A stretch of DNA of 64,000 bases, from positions 4,230,001-4,294,000 of the forward strand of contig JBBPUQ010000004.1 in NCBI GenBank assembly GCA_038501195.1, written 5' to 3'. This document shows positions 23,545 to 35,660 of this stretch, in pieces. Each line of letters opens with the position of its first letter. Positions within the stretch are counted from its first letter, which is position 1. The notes beneath the pieces were generated by a model that worked only from the letters and a program-made list of their open reading frames with translations, had not been told where the DNA came from and ran no database searches. Position numbers and translations under genes: made by a program. Origin of the DNA: Nemania diffusa. Lineage: Eukaryota > Ascomycota > Sordariomycetes > Xylariales > Xylariaceae.

Positions 23545-24033
23545 ATGAAGTGCCTCGCCATCCTTTCTCTGTTGGGCATCACCCACGCCCACTGTGAGTG
23601 AAGCCCCATCGGCGTGACCTCGACCGGCCTGGCATGGTCCTCGAGCGGGTTGGCAACTGTGAACGTGAATATCCCGACCTGCATTGCCCCGGGTTACTAT
23701 CTGCTCCGTGTTGAGCACACTGCCCTGCACAGCGCTGGTAGCACTGGCGGAGCCCAGGTAGGACAACGCTGACACGTGCTCGTGAGAGTAATTGCTGACC
23801 TCCTATATAGTTCTACCAAGCTTGCGCTCACCTTTACGTCTCTGGCAGCGGGACGAAGACATTCTCTGGCGTGTCTATCCCGGGCACCTACTCGGTAAGA
23901 ACTCCCTTTGACGGATCGTGATATTCTGGCTGACCGTGATCACTCCACGTAGGCTTCTGACCCCGGCATCTTGATCAACCTCTACTGGCCGATTCCCACA
24001 AGCTACAAGAACCCTGGCCCAGCACCTGTAACT
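23545..24033 (+). pseudogene. AA9 lytic polysaccharide monooxygenase relic, centre deleted
   Basis: Starts with a plausible signal peptide, MKCLAILSLLGITHAH, ending in the His that becomes the N-terminal copper ligand of AA9 enzymes. A stop (TGA, about 23600) follows three codons later. The sequence then resumes directly at the family's C-terminal half: IAPGYYLLRVEHTALHSAG, FYQACAHLYVSGSGTK and ASDPGILINLYWPIPTSY. Introns at 23758-23810 and 23895-23952 still have GT-AG ends. Roughly the central third of the protein, between the N-terminal His and the GxYLLR strand, is missing, so no active enzyme can be made. The 3' end beyond 24033 is uncertain. Intact relatives oxidatively cleave cellulose outside the cell. 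Confidence 0.8.
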
Positions 24034-26153
24034 GTGAGTTCGCCGAATGGTACCATGTTGGCTTCTCGTTTCGGCCATCGCAGGAGGGTTTTCTGATATT
24101 TACTGGAGGAGAGATGACTGACGTTGGCTCTTGTAGTGCTAAATCCCAAGCAATTATCCGTAGGCATCTGTGGTCTGGGGTAAGCTCTTGGCAGTCGGCG
24201 GACGTCCGCCTATTCATACCTAGTGATGAAGACTTGTAATAATACATGCATTGGTTGATTCCATTAGTTAAGCCGGGATGGATTATTGCTAAAGTGGGAA
24301 ATTGATTAAACTTGGCCAAACTACTATCTATCTTACACAGTAATGAAAATGTTGTTCAATCCTTGCTAGTATAGAAGTTACCATGGTGATCATAGAGGTC
24401 TAGCGCTCGTAGTGTCCGCTAGCCTGCTTCAATATTAGGCCTAGATAACATGATTCTCAACTTAGGGTATTAGGAAAGGAGGACAACACATCTAATACGA
24501 GCAATGGAAAGGCTCTGAAATTTAAATGATTGGAATATTTGGCCACTTTCTAAGGCGGAAGCTGTTCCCTTGACCATTATTGTAAACCTGCTAGATGGAT
24601 TGCGAATCTCAATGGGACAAATCGCGGCACGTAGGGCTTGATAAGCACGAGGCCTAAATTTGCGATTTCGAGCAATGCTACAGAGTGTTTCATGTTTTGT
24701 TTCGCGGAATCACACGACTAATATACCGAGAATCCTTATGCATATTACATACGAGCCCGAGATGATCGTGGTAATAGAAAGCTTGACTTTTAACCATGTG
24801 TGGATGCTGGTGCAAGCACAAGTGAAAATGAAGCAGTTATGATCTTTCGGATTTAGGGCTGAAGCGTTCTCCCGAGTGTACGCTAATTAATATTACGTTC
24901 AAGGGAGACTATATCTAGTGTGAGTGTCTACTTGTAAGGTGAGACTGTTGACAGGCACTGTGCTGGAGTTTCCGAGATGCAAATAAGCCGAACAAAATCG
25001 AGTAAATTAGATAGACATTTATTTCTTAACATGAGACATTATAGCGGAATATGTGACGATTCAATTTACCTACCTATGTACCGAAAATTATTTGTTACTT
25101 AAAATAATTTTATCATACTAGCTAGGGCTTTAAGCTTAGTCATACGCCGGTGAGAATTGACACGTTTTAAGTATAGCTCGAGTTCCGGAGATGACGTCGT
25201 GAACTTGCCTGAAAAGCACAGGAAGGCTCACCGGTAGCATCGAAATTTCAACTTCGAGTACGCTCTGCCTTCGCTAAGGGGAATGGACAATAACCTCCGA
25301 CTGCAACAGTTTCAGGATGCTGCGAGGAAGGAGGAACGACAACATCGTGGCTGAGAGGAAATGGAATATCATGGATTGTTGGGTTACAAATCCGCCCACC
25401 CTAGCATCGGCGCCTACTGAGGTTAGTACACAAAACGGTGTAAGTATTCTGGATTCAAGTAGGGCTTAAATAAATAAAGGCTGCGTGCAATGAGCTGGCC
25501 TAGTAATTGTCTCATACCGAATCCTCAGAGGCGGGGCCATTTCCCCATTGATAACCGACGCATCCGAAGCCCTTTTCTGAAATCGGTTGTTTAGTGGCGT
25601 AGACTCCAAGTCCGTGACCACTGCAGCCCATATAACAGCAGAACGGGATTGGACGAGGGCGAGCTGAGAGGACTGGGTTCAGGGTTACATCCCGAAGGAA
25701 TTTGTATATTGTTGTGTGCATAATGCAGCATCACACCTCGGCCTGCCTAGTGTAGTGTAGTATGCGATCCTTGGTGTACTGTATAAGTCTACAGTACCGA
25801 GATCTGACTGGCTCGGAATCCTTTCATAAAAACCCATAACTCCGTAATAAACAGCCATCTATCTAATAAGTAGCTAGCCTGCCTAGCTAGACGACCGGAC
25901 CCTTGTTGGAGGTCTGTTCTATTTTCAAATCTCACGCCGCCGCCCGCCTTTGTTTGCTTGCGTGCATTTATTTCTCTGCACTTTAAACATCACATCACTG
26001 CCCTGCACATCTTCTCTCCTCCTCACTCCGAACTCTAAACGCCTTACGAGGAGAAAAAGGTAGACAGAGAACTTATATCCCGACAACAATTACATCTCAC
26101 CTCACAGATACTTATCTCCCTTTTATAAGTTTCATCTACGACACACTTACGCA
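24034..26153. other. Intergenic, no gene seen
   Basis: AT-rich to mixed spacer. The last 200 bases (CT-rich, about 25975-26150) look like the leader of the small membrane-protein gene. Confidence 0.5.
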
Positions 26154-26420
26154 ATGAAAAGAAGTAGGCGTGCCGAGTTCCGAAGGAGCCTGGTCGAGAT
26201 TGCACAGGTCCTCTTTGCCATCCTCATCTTCATCGTCTTCATTCTCGCCTTTGTGATTCAATCCGGAGCCATAACCCTGCCGCCGTGGACTAAGACCTTT
26301 CAAGGCGCTACCCCAGCACAGCAAACTCAGTACTCTGCAGCCCTACTCAGTGTCATCCTGGTTATCACCGCCATCATTGTCACCGCCGGAATTTACCTGG
26401 TCAGATCTACAGTTGTCTAA
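26154..26420 (+). CDS. Small two-helix membrane protein
   Basis: An 88-residue frame with ATG at 26154. A basic N-terminus (KRSRRAEFRR) precedes a strongly hydrophobic segment at about 18-38 (LFAILIFIVFILAFVI). A short polar loop with Pro/Trp (LPPWTKTFQG) and a second hydrophobic segment at about 62-83 (ALLSVILVITAIIVTAGIYL) follow. The positive-inside rule puts both termini on the same, probably cytosolic, side. A long pyrimidine-rich leader upstream suits a real fungal promoter and 5' UTR. Family not recognised. Its length and lack of introns leave some chance it is not translated. Confidence 0.6.
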   Translation: MKRSRRAEFRRSLVEIAQVLFAILIFIVFILAFVIQSGAITLPPWTKTFQGATPAQQTQYSAALLSVILVITAIIVTAGIYLVRSTVV

Positions 26421-28040
26421 GTATGGCCTGGATGGGATAACAGTACAAATGATCAGCATGCCGACGAGCCACAGGTGTTCGATGAAGACTACACCAGTAG
26501 TATGTGCGTGGTGGTGGTGATGAGGAATCTTCGCAGCTCGTGATGGTGGGATGACATCATGGGCCCTGCATAATGCTGCGATAAGGCGGAGGTAGGCGAT
26601 TGAGAGGCCGATCTAAGGGCGTCGTGAGATCTTGGTTGCAGCCAAAAATAGCTTGCACATTCTCTCGGTAAGTTCAAGGTCAAATTCCGTTGTCTGTAAT
26701 TGCTAACCTTGTTATCAAGCTTGAAGTTTCTGCTCTTCTGCCAAGTTTGGGCTACACTAGGGACATTTTACCTCGGAGCTTATTGAAAGCGTTGCTCAAC
26801 CACGACGATAATACACTCAGCTGGATGTTTCTAGGACGAGGGCTTCACCTACATCAATGCTCGTAACGATGGCGCGACTTGGATTCCTAGCACATGCCCA
26901 CACGTCTCCGTCGTTGCTATTTGAGCATGACAGAATGCACCACGCCAGCGCATGAAGATTCGAGCTTGTCACCATACCTAGTATCGCACACGAAGCACTC
27001 ATCGAGGCCATTCAATTGCCTCTCATATAATGACTCTCCACCGTTGCTTGCGTGCAATTTTGTCACCTCAAGCTTCCGACGATCCCGAGCAGCTTCACAA
27101 GCCTAGCCTAGTAAGCCCTTGCGCTAGATGGTTTTGGGGACAACGCGATTAGGGCTGTTAGCGCCTCGGCCGACGCTGAAAAGCCGCACCCGACAGTACA
27201 ACACCGAACCCGGCTCACGACAGTACAATCCTGCCAGTTTTCGATCGCCAACTAGGATGTTGAGAGGCTTTTCGAATCAATAGTGCCGATTTGATGTCCG
27301 TCATGGGTTGGCTGATGGTGTAATGCTCAATCCAGGGTTGCCTTGGCATACGCCAAATGATGTGCAGGGGCAATCCTGCTTACACTAATTCGGGTACTGA
27401 AGTCCGCTGAAGGCGCCTGCCTGCTAGTGTACAGGTGCTACGTCCTTAGCTCATCCGAACAATCCGTACAGGCTGTGTACAACGATCCTTGCGCTGAAGG
27501 ATCGCAGCCGATCCTACGGTGTCACGCTTGTCAGACTGCCTACTGCCGATACTATTTAAGTTTGGTGTATGGTGATCTGTCGCTTTACATTATGAAATAC
27601 GTCTAGGTGAGGAGGTCTGATAAGAGGATGTGAGTGAAAGATGGAATAATTTGGGGAATGAATAATGCCACTGGATTTGATGAGGACCAAACCGCCTCAT
27701 CTCGTTCATGAGACCTTCTATGATTGAAGACATGCGCGATTACGACTTGGAAATAGCTATGAAGCTTTTTTTATGGAACTGCAAAACCGAGGGTTTGGAA
27801 AGTTCTAGGATTATACATTTTAACCGTTCTTGTTACACATTGTGACACTGACATGCATCCGAAGTCATACTATGTGATCTGTAATACGCACGTGAAAGTG
27901 AACCATTGCCCATGTAATGAACGTTGACATTGCCGCCATTCTGTACAGCCTAGATGCTATCATCCCGTAGAACCAGATGAGCGCAGATGCGACGTGATAC
28001 CGGCTTATTGGCACCCCAAGAGACGCCCACCCAACCCCAC
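26421..28040. other. Intergenic, no gene seen
   Basis: Mixed-composition spacer. A GACAGTACAA motif occurs twice near 27193-27230. No frame with recognisable protein similarity was seen. Confidence 0.45.
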
Positions 28041-29663
28041 CTAGAACCGCCTCTTAAACCCAATCTCCAGCGCCAGCGGCTTCCTCAAGAAGCCCTCGCG
28101 CGTCTCCATGACGTCCTGGCGCAGGAAGACATCGTACCGGCGCAGCCACGTCGCGGCGATCATCTTCATCTCCATCTCGGCGACGTTGCGCCCGACGCAC
28201 GAGCGCGGGCCGTAGCTGAAGGGGATGAAGGCGTTGCGCTGCCGCGGCGTGGCGTCCGCCCAGCGCTCGGGGCGGAACGCGTCCGCGTCCGCGCCCCAGA
28301 TGGCCCGCGAGTGGTGCATCGTGTACGTCGGCACGCTGAGCACCGTGCCCGCGGGGAAGAAGCGGCCCCCCAGGCGCACGCCGGGCGAGTCCGCCGGGAT
28401 CAGGCGCGGCAGCCCGATGCCCGACGTCGAGTGGATGCGCAGCGTCTCGTTGATCACGGCCTCGAGGTACGGCAGGTTGCGCACCGACTCGTAGTCCGGC
28501 ACTTTCGTGTCGTGGGAGGGGATCGCGGCGTCGAGCTCGCGCTGCAGCTTCGCGAGGACGCCGGGGGTGCGGGCGGTGTGGTAGAGGAGGGCGCAGGACG
28601 TGTTCGAGGTGGTGTCGGAGCCCGCGATGAGTTGCGTCAGCGCTTCGGCGGTTAGCTCCTCGAAGCCTAGGGGCTCGCCCTTCTCGTCGCGGCCTTCTTG
28701 GAGTCGTGCGAGGAGGTCTTTGCGGTTGATGTCGGGCGGGTTGTCTAGGCGGTCCTTGACCCGTGCAATGGCAATGCCGGCTAGGTTTTCAACGGCCGCG
28801 AGACCTTTTGAGAAGAAGGGGTCGGGCAGCCACTTCGCATACGGTTTGATGGAGGGAAGGCAGCCGAGTGTAGCGGACACCTCACCTCTCCGGTTGAGAA
28901 TCTCAACGGCCGGCGCGTAAACAGGGGGTGCATTCAGCGACGTGCGAACCTCGGCCATGTCTGCGCCTGCCTTTAACATGCCAAATGGTGCGCCGAATGC
29001 GAGATCGCCAATGGTGTCGAATGCAACGTAGTTGAACCACTTCAGGCAGTCAACATGAGCAATCTTGTCGCCCCTGGGCGATTTCGCTGCCAGCTCATCC
29101 CACCTGTCTACGAATGTCTCTAGGTTCTCAGAAACTGCATTGAGGTCAGTTTATCATTCAACAGACAGACACACAGGCGCATCTCAAAAATTATGAAAAT
29201 ATAAGACTTAGTGTGACTGACTGTACGGCTCGAATTGACTGATGCTCTTCGGAGCAAACGTATGAGAGACGAGCTTCCGCTTGCGCGTGTGCTCCGTCCG
29301 ATCGCGTGTATTGAAGAGGCCTCGCTTAATCGACACAAACGCATCGTAAAAGTCGGCCTTCAAGAATCCGTTGCCGTGGCCGTAGATGATCTGAATGGCC
29401 TCATCATCGGCCACACTCACATGATTTGGTTGGATCCTCACAAAGGTCCCCAGCCTTTTATGTACTTCGTCCACAACGAGATAGCGTTTGCCACGTCGAC
29501 ATGCGTATAAGAGCCACCAGTTGGTGAACTGCGCGGGAAAGGGAGCCGGGATGTCCCGGATGCCGCTGTGTGTGACGAAGTAGGGATACGTGTAGTAGGC
29601 AACAATGGCAACCAACGCTGCAGCCAGCGTCAAAGGCGAGACAATGAGATTAATAATGGCCAT
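28041..29663 (-). CDS. Cytochrome P450, CYP53-type benzoate 4-monooxygenase
   Basis: Model: complement(join(28041..29134,29222..29663)), 511 residues, one 87-bp phase-1 intron with GTCAGT donor. Splicing gives FEPY-ISENLETFVDRW, matching the family spacing. CYP53 enzymes para-hydroxylate benzoate in the endoplasmic reticulum membrane, feeding the beta-ketoadipate pathway and detoxifying plant or lignin aromatics. Seen: N-terminal membrane helix, IRDIPAPFPAQFTNWWLLY, YGHGNGFLK and FVSIKRGLFNTRDR (highly family-specific), oxygen-binding I helix AGSDTT (318-323), ETLR (377-380), and heme loop FSYGPRSCVG (453-462, Cys460 as thiolate ligand). Every catalytic element is intact and the length is normal. 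GC rises sharply in the 3' half. The resemblance to Aspergillus BphA is from memory of the family. Confidence 0.92.
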
Positions 29664-31515
29664 TGTGGCTGTCGTCTTCAGGCTAAGACATATGCAGGTC
29701 CAGACGCCCTAGATAGACACTTTACACTGCGCACAATTTGAAGCGTCTAGCTTAGCATGTGTGTGCTCGTCACGCTACCTACGAAGAGAACAAGAGAACG
29801 TATAGGACTTTATAGAAATTATATTGCGGAGAGTCGGGATGTATTCTTGCGGATGTCGGATGACTGCTTCCTCTTTGTCCCTAATGACAGCTGACGATTT
29901 CTGAGGCAATTGCTCTTTTAACGATGGAAAAAAAAAAGTCGTCAACTAGATAAGCTTCGACGGTTCGCGGGGTTTGGCACTAAATGCCCCACGACTCCGC
30001 ACGACTACTGCATTGTGCTACCGGTACAACCATGCCATGATGTTATACCCAGAGATGTCCGGGAATGACACCGGCAAGGAATCTGACCAAGCACCAAAAT
30101 ATGCTGCCCAGGTGAAGTCGGTAAGCAAGCGCGGTAAGCGTCGAGCCCTGTAAGTGGTGGGGAGCATCCGCCGCCCGGTAAGCGGATACGGCAAACCTCG
30201 AGGGCCCCGAGGGCGGATGGCTATTGACGGCTCGGACCGAGGAACTGGAAAACTCACCTCGTCTTATATTCTATTCAATTAGATATGTAGCGACATGGCT
30301 TCCTAGTCATCGAAGTATTTTCGCGAAATATCTGTACCAAAACTCATTCTACTAAAGTGACCACAAATTTTACTAAGCTTACCGTTCCTCAGGTATCTAG
30401 TTAGTGGCATCACTGTAACTAACCCACTATAAGTACCATATTCATTGCTGGTGACCACCCTCGCCTAAGTACTGCAAAAGCACTCTGCTTGGAGTTTTTC
30501 TCATCTAAAGATCCTAACATTTACTTCTATTCTAATTAAACTTGAAAATGTCATAATACCTATTTAGTTGCTATAAGGGCAGGTTGAGTGATAATCTTGC
30601 TATGTATTTGAAAAGCCATTAATAGTACCGACTTAACTATGTAATTCATGGCGAACGGTTGTTATAAATCTGGCCCCTGTGATAAAGTTAGTGATTGAGT
30701 CTCTAGCTGTATAAGATAGCACACATTGCTCTGTGTCTGCTCTGTTTTTTATTTATTTTTTATAGTAAGCTTTGAACTAAAATTAGGTACTGAACAGATA
30801 AGTAAACAGATAATACTGCCGCAGTTACGAGAAGTAAAAATGATACCTACTTATATTAGGTAGCTAGCGTCGCTAATTATGCTGTGAGAATCCTGCGATC
30901 CCCCACGCTCAGCCATTTTCGGACCTGTCGTCGGAAAATTTATTACTTGCATGGGTACCTATGGTAGGTTACAGTGAAAGTTGTTGAGTCAATTGAATAA
31001 TGGAACTATCTGTGAACTAACGAGGTAACTGTGAGTTTTAGTTTGAATTCATTCCGAGAAGACTGTAGCAATACTAAAGCTCATTTATCAACAGTTTTAA
31101 CCCTGGAATTTAAGGCCTTTACGCAATACAAGCTTTCGCAACAGAGCTAGAAGATAAACACTCTACAGCAACTTTCTGCTACAAAGGTCCCTTTCCAATA
31201 ACGCCTCGCAATGTCGTTTTCAAGTTCTATTCTATTAGATACAAGTCTATCAAGACATATATAATATATTATTCCATAAGCAAACACAGTCAATTACTTA
31301 TAGAGGCAGTTATAAGCCACCACAAGAAGTTAGTGAGTGACTCCTTAGCCTACCTAACCGCAATAGAGACTAGATCCAGCGTAAGCACCCCGCTATACCG
31401 TGATGGATTACCCCGCTGTCAGCTAGTTTTGTCTACCTCACGATGCCAACTTTAGAGATAGCTACAACATGTAAAGAGATTAGATTTGATTTAGTTTCAG
31501 TGAAAGCTGCAAACA
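29664..31515. other. Intergenic between CYP53 and HET genes
   Basis: Divergent-promoter spacer, 1.85 kb. A GC-richer island at about 30000-30260 contrasts with the AT-rich rest, but no protein similarity is visible in it. A TAGGTAGCTAGC-type palindrome occurs near 30858. Confidence 0.5.
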
Positions 31516-33868
31516 ATGCCTTTATGCCAGGATTGCTGTAGACTCGACCTCCGCGCCCTCGTTGTAAAAGCATGTCACGGAGAGGATGTATCTCGTAATC
31601 CTCTTTTAGGGTACGAGCCCCCTGGGATACCATATAAATCCTCGGTGGCAAGCATACAAGAAAGCATCGAATCCACGCAATGTCAGCTCTGCACCTTGAT
31701 ATGGAACAGATGGGCAGACCCATCGCATTATGATACCAAGCACCATCTAGACAAGCCGTTCTATTTTACCGTTTCCCTCTCTGAATCAAAGATTACATAT
31801 TTCAGCGTCTACCAAATTCGATCTCTCAATGACGACGATCCTTCATCTCTCGATCACAACCAAATTATTGGTCAATGCGGCTTGGTTCATAGATTTGGTC
31901 TGATTCCCCGGCAACTCCTCTTTGCAAACGCTGACTGTGGCGGTTTTAATTATAGGGGACGAGTTGGATGACACTGAGCTATCTACAGAATTTCTCTCAG
32001 ACCAATTTGGTCCCGATACGACTCTAGATTCCATAATGTTCCGTGATCTCGACGTGAACACCGGCTCTAAACACACCTTGCGCATAGCGAATAATTGGCT
32101 CGCTCAATGCAAGACACGGCACAGCCTCTGCTCGGCGGTCTCGAGGTCCCGTCCCGCCAACCTCCCGAGCAGGGTTATTGACGTCACAGCCGCAAGGCCT
32201 AGGGTAATCGAGACAGGCGGCGTCGAAGGTCGATGGGCGGCCCTGAGCTACTGCTGGGGCAGCGACACATCCTTCATGCTGAACGAAGGAACCCGCGCCC
32301 AGCTCTTTGAGGGGTTTCAACTCGACGCAGCCCCGGCGACGATCCGCGACGCCATTCTCGTCACGCGCGAGCTAGGTATTCCGTACCTCTGGGTCGACGC
32401 CTTATGCATCCGACAGGACTCGAGGGAAGACTGGGAGCGCGAGGCGCCGCGCATGATGCACGTGTACGCGCAGGCGGAGCTAGTGATCGCAGCCTCTGAC
32501 GCAGCGGACGTCAACGCCGGGATATTCCGAGAGCGGGCAGCCGAAGCGACGATTCCCCTCCCGTGGACGACGACTAAGGGTGAAAGTCAACGGGGCCGGG
32601 AACAACGCATCTACGCTAGACTAGCTGCCCCTGACATCAGCACGGGGGGCACGGGGGAGTCGAGGTGGGGTGGTCGCGGCTGGACTATGCAGGAGGCCTT
32701 CCTGGCCGGGCGACTGCTCACGTTCAGCCGCGGCGGCTTGACCTGGCAGTGCCAGCAGCTCACGGAGCAAGAGGACGGGCCATACGTCATCAACATACCC
32801 GACGTCGACAAGGACGAGTGGATGCACCGGACCTCAGCCCTGTTCATGTGCAAGTACTGGCGGTATCTCATGACGGCGTCCGCGATCAGGAGCAGCAGTG
32901 CGGACAAGGCGGGCGTCGCAAACCCGCCCATCCCCGACGGGATGTACACGGACCCGTACTCCATGTGGTACGTCACGCTGGCGCACTACTCGTCCCGCTA
33001 CCTCTCGCACGTCAGCGATCGGCTGCACGCGCTCTCGGGGCTGGCGGACCTGTTCCGGGAGGTCACGGGGGACGAGTATGTAGCCGGGCTGTGGAGGGGG
33101 GACTTGCTGCGAGGTCTCGCGTGGACGTATCGCCCGTCGCGCATTCAGGAGGGGATTGACATATTTGCTGAAGGCGTGGATCCCGTGTACGACGAGTTGA
33201 CGATAACGAACGCCGGACCGTCGTGGAGCTGGACGGGTTTGGAGGGACGGATATACGAGCCCGAAGATGGGTATCGGGGTCATTTTGAACGGGTGCCTGG
33301 GAATAGGGCCAAGGTCTTGGATTTCGAAGTTGATGTGAACGTGGCCAGTAAGCTTCAAGGAAGCCTGAAGATCCAAGCACCTTCTATGACATGGCCGATG
33401 GGGGATGCAGGACGGTCTGAGGAACTTCAAGCAAACGAAATAGATCCCTTCGTAGCGGCTGTTCGCGACTACGTAGCAGGAATCATGAAGGATGGATCCG
33501 AGTCAGAGTGGGAATGGGATTTCAGCACACGATTCTCCGCCGAGTACAAAGTCCGTCGCGCTCAAGCACAAGGGGAAGAGGGGCGATGGATCGCTGTGGT
33601 GTTCCTTCATCCCGATGGGACGGCGCTTGTGCTAGAGTCTACCTCGGCGATAAGCTCCCAGTCGCGGAGCCCGGAAGGGCAGAGTTTAAGCTCCTATACC
33701 TATCGCCGACTTGGAGTCCTCCAGATCGGGGTAGATATTATCCCTCCTCTCACACCCGACGAGCAGGAGCCGAGGAAGAGACGTCGACATGATGTCCGTG
33801 CTGCTCGCCTGGCGGCCTATGAGGGATGGTACCAGGGACTTCCTCTCCACACATTTATCATAATATAG
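31516..33868 (+). CDS. HET-domain (heterokaryon incompatibility) protein
   Basis: Proposed model: join(31516..31897,31956..33868), 764 residues. HET-domain proteins mediate or execute cell death when genetically different hyphae fuse; the domain has a TIR-like fold. Seen: an N-terminal Cys-rich segment CQDCCRLDL, typical of the family, then the three HET blocks RWAALSYCWG (about 220-229), LWVDALCIRQD (about 272-282) and RGWTMQE (about 368-374). A long C-terminal region without recognised repeats follows, including GPSWSWTGLEGRIY. The intron acceptor at 31954-31955 is clear (branch GCTGAC, TTATAG), but the donor is weak: 31898 (GTCTGA) and 31871 (GTCAAT) both keep the frame, so residues 119-127 are uncertain. 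Without splicing the frame is broken, so either an intron or a frameshift must exist. The 3' exon of 1.9 kb is uninterrupted. Confidence 0.88.
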
Positions 33869-33997
33869 CAACTTGAATTTCAATTTAATTAAACCTCAGT
33901 ATTGAACTGGCTACCTCTATTAGAACCAATAGCGATCTCGCTTCCCATTTGCACTCTAGGCTACAGATATTTCCTAATGCCTTCTTCCACTTATTGC

Positions 33998-34321
33998 TTA
34001 ATTCAGAGTTGGGGTGTACTTCTTAAACCAAGTCCACATTCCATTTAACGACTTCACAGACTTGCGAGCCATAAGCTTGGCTATCTCACGGTGACCCTTT
34101 TGCTCATCTAGACCGACTTCGCCATCCTCTTCATGATACTTCTTGGCACCACGGACCGCAATCCCAAGAAATTCGTCCTTCTCTTTGTCGTCTCCACCGA
34201 TGGGGATCAAGTGGCCGGTAAACTTCATAACGAGGCCATTCAAGATGATCTGCGAGGTTTGGCCGTTGCCGTCACCGAAGGGGTGGTTGTTGATGAAGTG
34301 GTGGTAATGCTTTGCCGACAA
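33998..34321 (-). pseudogene. Fic/Fido-domain relic, N-terminus lost
   Basis: A 107-codon frame holding the catalytic segment and C-terminal tail of a fungal Fic protein, a family that transfers AMP or other phosphate-containing groups to target hydroxyls. Seen: HHFINNHPFGDGNGQTSQ, matching the Fic motif HPFx(D/E)GNGRxxR except that both arginines are glutamines. It is followed by IILNGLVMKFTGHLIPIG and a tail ending MWTWFKKY, both family-like. There is no ATG at the beginning, and the helices normally upstream of the motif are missing; the sequence above 34321 no longer matches. The Arg-to-Gln changes (CAA, CAG codons) are single transitions from CGA/CGG. Probably non-functional. Confidence 0.75.
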
Positions 34322-35660
34322 CTACGAGCAAGGGTAAAGTGCAGAGATTCCTTCATCTTGTGCTTTGAAACTTTGGCTCCAGAACAATGGCTTTGGGGGG
34401 TAGATGATGCCTTGGGGATAAAAGCGGGAAAGCAACCGAAAGTGACTTGTGGTAACTTGGAGATGATGATGTTTAGGATGAAGAGAGAAAGGGTGCAGGC
34501 TTTTAAGGCCAGAAGATTAGAACGGGCTCGAATAGCCTAAACCTTATCTTGATCCTGCCTGCTAGATTAAGTTTCTGACCCGAAATAGGGAAGTATTAGT
34601 CGGCCTATGGCAGGGGCAACTACACCTATAACCCTTAGCAGCTACTAATTGTGCTTCCTTGCCAACAATAAAAGGGGTTGCTCCATCATCAAGTTTGATA
34701 ATTATTGAAAGCGCACCCTTAAGGTTTCTTAATAATATACATACGGTAGGTACCTTAGGCATATAAAAGAAAAAATACTATAGAGAGATACATGAGGTTG
34801 GTAGTTATGCCTTCTTTAAAAAGGTGCCTTCAATGTTAGTGTTTTTCTGTTTACGTTGAACTATTACTTATTTAAATATCACTGCTAACTACACCAGGGC
34901 AGTTACCTACCTACCTACTAAATCAGTTTTTATAACTTGACTTAAAGCATGAAATAATCTACTATCGTAACTAGGGTAATAATTCAAATTGTCGGCTTAA
35001 GAAATGACATATAAAAAGTCTATAAATGGCATATAAAGGGTTTATAAATAACATATAAAGGGTCTATAAATGGGCTTTCTAAGTAACTACTACAAAACTT
35101 AACTATTAAACTCTGTTTAGAACACCGCCACGCTAGAGAATTTCAGGGCAGATCATCGGAAGCATATGTGCTTAAGATACTGGTATTTGAACAGCTATCA
35201 TGCTTGAGAGATGCAGAACGCGAAAATATGCATGTTCGTGGCTGCAGCATTAGATTGTAGGCTGCGAAATGCCTAACAGCACAAGTCAAAAATACTATTT
35301 CGACTCTCGTGTTAGACATTAGAGTGATTAATTTTGGATTCCCTTTCCAAATTATATATAACTGAGCTGGATACTTTAATAGGCAGAGCCGTCATATGTT
35401 AAGGTGGAGCATAGACAGGACTAGCAGAGCTTCTTTTGCTATTACATCTAATTTTTCCCATAATCAACTTTCTAGATCTAATTATTTTCCAAGTATCCAA
35501 GTGAAGCCTTCGATATATTGTCACCTGGTTATATTTAATATGCCTCGAGCGTGTGGTCTATGGGCATTATGTCAAATAGCCACATGTGAGGCTATTCTAG
35601 ATATTAGAGCTTATTAATCCCTAAATGAATAATGAAAGTTGAGCCATAAGTAAGTACTGG
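34322..35660. other. Intergenic, AT-rich
   Basis: No gene seen. It contains runs of TACC (about 34907-34918) and the short tandem repeat listed at 35007. Confidence 0.5.
35007..35074. repeat. 22-bp tandem repeat, three units
   Basis: Three adjacent units of CATATAAAGGGTCTATAAAT type at 35007, 35030 and 35052, differing at a few positions. Non-coding. Confidence 0.8.

Noticed and set aside
25512..25721. 69-codon minus-strand frame
   Set aside because: It starts with ATG and looks mildly protein-like, but no family, domain or splice partner was recognised.
27987..28655. 222-codon plus-strand frame
   Set aside because: It lies antisense to the CYP53 gene; it is a by-product of high GC and is composed mostly of Arg, Ala, Val and Gly.
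30000..30260. GC-rich island as a gene exon
   Set aside because: Both strands carry short frames, but none shows a known motif or convincing splice sites.
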